From: Bacillota bacterium
GTDB lineage: Bacteria; Bacillota; Clostridia; Lachnospirales; Lachnospiraceae
DNA length: 60,144 nt
NCBI GenBank assembly: GCA_029224465.1
Contig: JAQXUQ010000009.1
Coordinates: 1-60,144 of the forward strand
Direction: 5' to 3'
Positions 56,220-60,144 of the stretch are shown piece by piece (the stretch's first letter is position 1; each line of letters starts with the position of its first letter). The notes below the pieces were generated by a model, which was not told the DNA's origin, made no database searches, and saw only the letters and a program-made list of their open reading frames with translations. The translations under genes and the position numbers were made by a program.

Positions 56220-56293
56220 GGCGAGGTAGCTCAGCTGGCTAGAGCACGCGGTTCATACCCGCGGTGTCGAGGGTTCAAGTCCCCCCCTCGCTA
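56220..56293 (+). tRNA. tRNA-Met, elongator (anticodon CAT)
   Basis: Acceptor GGCGAGG/CCTCGCT with a terminal G-T wobble typical of elongator Met tRNA; D arm GCTC/GAGC; anticodon stem CGCGG/CCGCG around TTCATAC gives CAT at 56254-56256; variable GTGTC; T arm GAGGG/CCCCC around TTCAAGT. The T stem has an A-C mismatch at its second pair. Discriminator A; CCA is not encoded. A wobble at C34 to lysidine (tRNA-Ile) is less likely given the acceptor end. Confidence 0.9.
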
Positions 56294-56300
56294 CGAGAAT

Positions 56301-56346
56301 AAAGACCTCCGGGAAGTTTAATGGCTCCCCGGAGGTCTTTTTATTT
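56301..56346. terminator. Terminator between tRNA-Met and the PIN gene
   Basis: AAAGACCTCCGGG pairs with its exact complement (56328-56340) over a 14-base loop, with a T-rich tail on the plus side and A-run on the other. It can serve the tRNA and the PIN gene, whose stop codon lies at its edge. Confidence 0.85.
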
Positions 56347-56741
56347 TTTCAGAAACTCATTGACACTGACGATTCTGGGATCTTTTACCGATGATTCCAG
56401 AAAATCTTTATCACCGGTCAGGAACAGGTCGGCTCCCGCATCCAGCGCAGCACGCAGAATCGGCCTGTCCTTTACATCCCGTTCTTCAACTCTGCCTCCG
56501 TCTCTTCTTCCGGTGTAGGTACAATTTCAATGGACTGTAATGCCGTAAACAGGAACGCCTCCAGTTCAACTATCTTGTCCGGGAACTTCTCCCGGAACTT
56601 ACGATGCAGCTCGTCTACCACATAATCGCAGACCACAGGTTCATACGGAGGAAGCAGTACCTTCATCAACGCAGCCGCCACCCGTCCGTTTGGAAAAAGC
56701 GCCGCCGAGATGAATATGTTCGTATCAATCATTACCTTCAA
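56341..56741 (-). pseudogene. PIN-domain toxin gene, interrupted by a one-base frameshift
   Basis: PIN-family ribonuclease toxin of a type II toxin-antitoxin locus. The first frame (56472-56741) reads MKVMIDTNIFISAALF with the first catalytic Asp, then YVVDELHRKFREKFPDK, and ends after 89 residues. The -1 frame takes over at about 56487-56495. It reads ERDVKDRPILRAALDAGADL and then FLTGDKDFLESSVKDPRI to a stop at 56341-56343, which supplies the remaining Asp residues. Corrected, it would be about 135 residues, the normal length. It overlaps the antitoxin gene by 4 bases. It could be a genuine inactivation, a sequencing error, or less likely programmed shifting. Confidence 0.8.
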
Positions 56742-57022
56742 TGCGCATTATCCTCTCTTCTGGACTTCGTGATCCATTCCGCGATATCATCCTCGGTCGT
56801 GAAGCCGGCTTTTGCTGCCTCTCCCTTCATCTGTTTCTGAAGTCGTTTCAGAGCGTATACAGCAGAATTCATAATCCGGATATCATTTCCATCTACGATG
56901 AATGTTACCCTGTCACCGACATCAATGCCGAGAGCTTCCCGCACATTCTTCGGAATCGTAACCTGTCCCTTGGACATTACCTTCGCGTCATTAACAAATT
57001 CTGTAGACATTGTTGCTGCCAT
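56738..57022 (-). CDS. AbrB/SpoVT-like antitoxin
   Basis: Swapped-hairpin DNA-binding antitoxin partnering the PIN gene. In the 94-residue protein, residues about 13-55 form the AbrB-type fold (VMSKGQVTIPKNVREALGID, then VGDRVTFIVDGNDIRI). A C-terminal helical toxin-binding part follows (LKRLQKQMKGEAAKAGFTTE). Intact, whereas the toxin is frameshifted. AGGAGA precedes the ATG. The upstream palindrome is probably its operator. Confidence 0.9.
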   Translation of the reverse strand: MAATMSTEFVNDAKVMSKGQVTIPKNVREALGIDVGDRVTFIVDGNDIRIMNSAVYALKRLQKQMKGEAAKAGFTTEDDIAEWITKSRREDNAH

Positions 57023-57049
57023 AATATCATCTCCTCTCCAAAGTAGGGA

Positions 57050-57099
57050 TGTAGGGTTTCCCTACATTTGATTATACTGAGAAGTTTCGGTCAGGACAA
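57050..57099 (-). promoter_or_regulatory. Promoter and palindromic operator of the toxin-antitoxin locus
   Basis: On the minus strand TTGTCC and the consensus TATAAT are separated by 17 bases (57071-57099). A perfect palindrome TGTAGGG-TTT-CCCTACA (57050-57066) covers the predicted transcription start, and a further GTAGGG half-site lies at 57043-57048. This arrangement is typical for antitoxin autorepression. Confidence 0.7.
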
Positions 57100-57138
57100 G
57101 AGAAATATGTTCCCCCCCGCATTTTAAACGCATCTATT

Positions 57139-57171
57139 AAAAAAACACCCCCCGGTTTCCCGAGGGGCAGT
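57139..57171 (-). terminator. Terminator of clpB
   Basis: On the minus strand a C-rich arm (GCCCC, CGG) pairs with CCG and GGGG around a GAAA loop, followed by T7. It lies about 20-50 bases after the clpB stop. Confidence 0.75.
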
Positions 57172-57187
57172 GCATGCAAAAGCATCT

Positions 57188-59845
57188 TTATCCGACAACC
57201 TCGGCACGCTTGTTCACATACGCGCCCAGCTGTCCGTCCTTGACATCGATCTCGATCGTATCGCCCTGCGCGACCTGATCCGAAAGAATCAGTTTTGCTG
57301 CGAGCGTCTCCACATGTTTCTGAATATATCTCTTCAGCGGTCTTGCACCGTACTCCGGATCATATGCCGCGTTGGCAATGAAGGTCTGTGCCTCCTTCGT
57401 CATCTCGATGCGGATCTCCCTGTCGGCCAGCCGCTTATTGATATCTTCCACAGTCAGAAGGATGATCCCCTTGATGTTCTCCTTCGTAAGAGGACGGAAC
57501 ATGATGATCTCATCCAGCCGGTTCAGGAACTCGGGGCGGAAGTGCTGATGCAGCAGATTCTCGACCGCCTTCTGTGTCGCGGGTGAAATGCCCGCTGCGT
57601 CGATATTGCCTGTACCGTTCTGCGCGGTCCCCGCCGCCTTCTCCTGACGCTCGATATCCGCAAGAATTTCCTGCGCGCCGATATTCGAGGTCATAATGAT
57701 AATCGTGTTCTTGAAGTCCACGGTTCTCCCCTGCGAATCGGTGATACGGCCGTCATCAAGCACCTGCAGCAGGATATTGAAGACGTCCGGATGCGCCTTT
57801 TCAACTTCATCGAACAAAACAACCGAATACGGTTTTCTTCTGACCGCCTCCGTTAACTGACCACCCTCCTCATAACCGACATATCCCGGCGCCGCGCCGA
57901 TCAGTCTCGATACACTGTATTTCTCCATATATTCGGACATATCGATTCTGACCATGTTCTTTTCATCGTCGAACAGTGCCTGAGCGAGGGCTTTGGCGAG
58001 TTCGGTTTTGCCGACACCGGTAGGGCCGAGGAACAGGAACGAGCCGATTGGCTTCGTCGGATCCTTGATTCCGGCCTTGCTTCTCATGATCGCTTCAGAG
58101 ACCTTCTCGACTGCCTCATCCTGTCCGAGCACACGCTTATGCAGCTCTTCCGGCAGATGCAGGGTCTTGTTGCGCTCCGACTCCGTCAGCTTCGCGACAG
58201 GAATCCCGGTCCACTTGGACACAATGCGCGCGATCTCCTCTTCGGTAACCTTCTCATGAACGAGCGAAAGATCGTCGTCGCGAAGATCTGTCTCCTCTTT
58301 GCGCAGCTGCGCTTCAATCTGCGGGAGTCTGCCGTACTGCAGTTCACTGACCTTTTCGTAGTTCCCCTGCTGCATCGCCTGCTCGATCTGCGATTTGACG
58401 GCATCCTTCTCCTCACGAAGTTTACTCAGGTTATCAACCTTATTCTTTTCATTCTGCCACTGTGCCTGCTGGGCATTGAATTTATCTTTCAGCTCCGCGA
58501 GCTCTTTCTGCAGATCGGAAAGCCTTTGCGCGGAAAGTGTATCGTCTTCCTTCTTCAGCGAAATTTCCTCGATTTCCATCTGCTGAATCTTACGGCGCAG
58601 CTCATCAAGCTCTGTCGGCATCGAGTTCATCTCGGTCTTTATGAGAGCGCAGGCTTCATCAACAAGGTCGATTGCCTTGTCCGGCAGGAACCGGTCGCTG
58701 ATATACCGGTTCGACAAAACAGCGGCAGACACCAGCGCCGCATCCATGATCTTGACGCCGTGATAAGCCTCGTATCTGTCCTTGAGTCCGCGGAGAATCG
58801 AAATCGTATCCTCTACCGTAGGTTCATTGACCATAACCGGCTGGAAACGGCGTTCCAGCGCCGCATCCTTTTCAATATATTCGCGGTATTCGTTCAGCGT
58901 GGTCGCGCCAATGCAGTGCAGTTCGCCGCGTGCCAGCATAGGCTTCAACATGTTGCCGGCATCCATCGAACCCTCGGTCTTGCCGGCACCGACGATCGTA
59001 TGCAGCTCATCGATAAAGAGCAGGATCTCGCCGTCCGACTTCTTGATTTCATCGAGGACGGCTTTCAGCCGTTCCTCAAACTCGCCGCGGTACTTGGCAC
59101 CCGCAATCAGAGAGCCCATATTCAGAGAGAAAATCTTCTTGTCCTTCAGAGATGTGGGTACATCCCCCTTGGCGATTCTCTGCGCGAGACCTTCGACTAC
59201 CGCCGTCTTGCCGACGCCGGGCTGACCGATCAGCACCGGGTTGTTCTTTGTCTTTCTCGAGAGAATCCGGATGACATTTCTGATTTCATCATCACGGCCG
59301 ATCACCGGATCAATCTTCTGCGCCTTCGCCTTCGCGACAAGCTCCTCGCCGAATTTCTCCAGAGAATCATAAGTATCTTCCGGATTGTCCGTTGTGACCT
59401 TCTGGCTGCCGCGGACAGTCTGCAACGCCTGCAGAAAAGCGTCCTTTGTAACGTTAAAATCCTTGAAAATCTGTGAAATGACGCTGTTCGCATCCTTTAA
59501 AAGCGCGAGGAAAATATGCTCAACAGAAACATAATCATCGCCGAGTCTCTTCGCCTGCGTCTCCGAATCGAGAAGTACCTGATTCAGATCCTGGCTGACA
59601 TAAATCTGGGAAGACGAACCGGACACCTTCGGCAAAGCCTTCACCGCGTTCTCCGCGCGCTTCGTAAACTGCTGCGCGTCGATTCCCATCTTTTCCACGA
59701 GCTTGGCGATCAGACTGTCGTCAATGGTCAGCAGCGAATACAGAAGGTGTTCCTGTGTCATCTGCTGGTTGCCGTATTCATTAGCGAGCGACTGGCATCT
59801 GTTGATCGCTTCAACTGATTTCTGTGTAAATTTCTGAATGTTCAT
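57188..59845 (-). CDS. clpB: ATP-dependent disaggregase ClpB
   Basis: AAA+ disaggregase that works with DnaK/DnaJ to rescue aggregated proteins. The 885-residue protein has an N-terminal Clp_N repeat domain (residues 1-150, [20 protein letters not shown]). NBD1 follows with Walker [16 protein letters not shown] and [20 protein letters not shown]. The long M-domain coiled coil is about 400-530 ([20 protein letters not shown]). NBD2 has [20 protein letters not shown] and the C-terminal D2-small domain. The ATG at 59845 has AGGAGG upstream; the frame runs further but without support. It is monocistronic. Confidence 0.96.
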   Translation of the reverse strand: MNIQKFTQKSVEAINRCQSLANEYGNQQMTQEHLLYSLLTIDDSLIAKLVEKMGIDAQQFTKRAENAVKALPKVSGSSSQIYVSQDLNQVLLDSETQAKRLGDDYVSVEHIFLALLKDANSVISQIFKDFNVTKDAFLQALQTVRGSQKVTTDNPEDTYDSLEKFGEELVAKAKAQKIDPVIGRDDEIRNVIRILSRKTKNNPVLIGQPGVGKTAVVEGLAQRIAKGDVPTSLKDKKIFSLNMGSLIAGAKYRGEFEERLKAVLDEIKKSDGEILLFIDELHTIVGAGKTEGSMDAGNMLKPMLARGELHCIGATTLNEYREYIEKDAALERRFQPVMVNEPTVEDTISILRGLKDRYEAYHGVKIMDAALVSAAVLSNRYISDRFLPDKAIDLVDEACALIKTEMNSMPTELDELRRKIQQMEIEEISLKKEDDTLSAQRLSDLQKELAELKDKFNAQQAQWQNEKNKVDNLSKLREEKDAVKSQIEQAMQQGNYEKVSELQYGRLPQIEAQLRKEETDLRDDDLSLVHEKVTEEEIARIVSKWTGIPVAKLTESERNKTLHLPEELHKRVLGQDEAVEKVSEAIMRSKAGIKDPTKPIGSFLFLGPTGVGKTELAKALAQALFDDEKNMVRIDMSEYMEKYSVSRLIGAAPGYVGYEEGGQLTEAVRRKPYSVVLFDEVEKAHPDVFNILLQVLDDGRITDSQGRTVDFKNTIIIMTSNIGAQEILADIERQEKAAGTAQNGTGNIDAAGISPATQKAVENLLHQHFRPEFLNRLDEIIMFRPLTKENIKGIILLTVEDINKRLADREIRIEMTKEAQTFIANAAYDPEYGARPLKRYIQKHVETLAAKLILSDQVAQGDTIEIDVKDGQLGAYVNKRAEVVG

Positions 59846-59943
59846 TGTATGTACCTCCTGCTTCCGCTTCGATTCTTTCCAAGCTGTCTGCATGTAGATG
59901 CGGATGCAAAGCACCGCATGTTGTTTTCGTTTGTTCTATAACT

Positions 59944-59971
59944 ACTATAACGCATGATTTGCAGGTGTCAA
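59944..59971 (-). promoter_or_regulatory. Promoter for clpB
   Basis: On the minus strand TTGACA and TATAGT are separated by 16 bases, about 100 bases before the start. I found no CIRCE repeat and no convincing CtsR heptads, so heat control is not visible here. Confidence 0.6.
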
Positions 59972-60008
59972 CATTTTTCTATCAAAACTTTGCAGTCTTT
60001 TTACATCA

Positions 60009-60047
60009 AAAACGCGGCCCGACCCGCTCCGGTCGCTGCCGCGTTTT
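60009..60047 (-). terminator. Terminator of the unknown gene at the right edge
   Basis: AAAACGCGGC (60009-60018) pairs with GCCGCGTTTT (60038-60047), with nested CGACC/GGGTCG. It is followed on the minus strand by a T-rich stretch, about 20 bases after the stop of the edge gene. Confidence 0.75.
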
Positions 60048-60066
60048 CAAGTTCCGTATCATGTTA

Positions 60067-60144
60067 TTACTGGGGTGTCGGCTTATCCTCTTCCGATTCC
60101 GCAGCAGTCTCCTGCTCCGCCGCATTTTTATCTTCCTTCGGCGC
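60067..60144 (-). CDS. C-terminal end of an unknown protein (runs off the window)
   Basis: The last 25 residues before the stop are acidic and low in complexity (KEDKNAAEQETAAESEED then KPTPQ). No family can be assigned from this. The intergenic region up to clpB holds its terminator and the clpB promoter. Confidence 0.6.
   Translation of the reverse strand, partial: APKEDKNAAEQETAAESEEDKPTPQ

Noticed and set aside
59846-60000. CtsR operator in front of clpB
   Set aside because: Only partial TTTGA-like matches; no tandem GGTCAAA heptads.
1-60144. CRISPR array, prophage or insertion sequence
   Set aside because: No spaced repeats, transposase, integrase or phage structural genes were seen.

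Overview
The window looks like a chromosomal segment of a Gram-positive Clostridia bacterium, most likely in or near the Lachnospiraceae. The reasons are moderate-to-high GC content, lipoproteins with Ala/Ser/Thr/Glu-rich linkers, a typical Lachnospiraceae-type oligopeptide binding protein, a MEP isoprenoid pathway, and the Firmicutes gene order ispF-cysE-cysS-mrnC-rlmB-sigH. tRNA genes do not encode CCA. Most genes lie on the minus strand. I saw no phage, insertion sequence or CRISPR array. Species placement is inference.

Layout. 1-3537 (minus): pyrH-frr-uppS-cdsA-dxr, linking translation recycling, UMP kinase, undecaprenyl phosphate, phospholipid and MEP synthesis. 3766-5613 (plus): typA/bipA. 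5705-10743 (minus): a class A penicillin-binding protein, a YigZ-family protein and MgtE. 11005-11741 (plus): queT with its own promoter, a preQ1-riboswitch-like leader and a terminator. 11765-13090 (minus): a membrane-anchored coiled-coil protein. 13341-13616 (plus): a 28-codon membrane peptide gene and tRNA-Thr. 13686-20060 (minus): an SCP2-like protein, an FtsH-like protease with an extra N-terminal domain, a MATE exporter, a DnaJ-type chaperone and a hydrolase. 20137-27044 (minus): a long housekeeping operon, purO-like, AICAR transformylase, ispF, cysE, cysS, mrnC, rlmB and sigH. 27129-38227 (minus): SstT, an Opp peptide importer, a pseudouridine synthase, a TSUP transporter and a dicarboxylate/amino-acid symporter. 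38756-48547 (minus): a tightly packed seven-gene operon with two MBOAT/SGNH O-acylation pairs bracketing a two-component system, ending in an ABC-F protein. 48658-56076 (minus): thioesterase, SbcCD nuclease, an unknown lipoprotein and an SDR. 56220-56293 (plus): tRNA-Met. 56341-57099 (minus): an AbrB/PIN toxin-antitoxin locus with a frameshifted toxin. 57188-59845 (minus): clpB. 60067-60144 (minus): the tail of an unknown gene.

Most notable points. (1) The Opp substrate-binding protein is circularly permuted: the segment that normally closes OppA-type proteins sits directly behind the signal peptide and linker, and the chain ends where that segment would normally begin. (2) Duplicated surface O-acylation modules form one operon with a sensor kinase/regulator and an ABC-F protein, and the Shine-Dalgarno of its first gene is buried in a 19-position hairpin. 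(3) Two importers, opp and the gltP-type symporter, have a strong promoter followed by an intrinsic-terminator-like hairpin before the first gene, suggesting attenuation. (4) There is an FtsH-type protease with a soluble domain before TM1, a one-gene transcription unit for a 28-residue membrane peptide, and a frameshifted PIN toxin with an intact antitoxin and palindromic operator.
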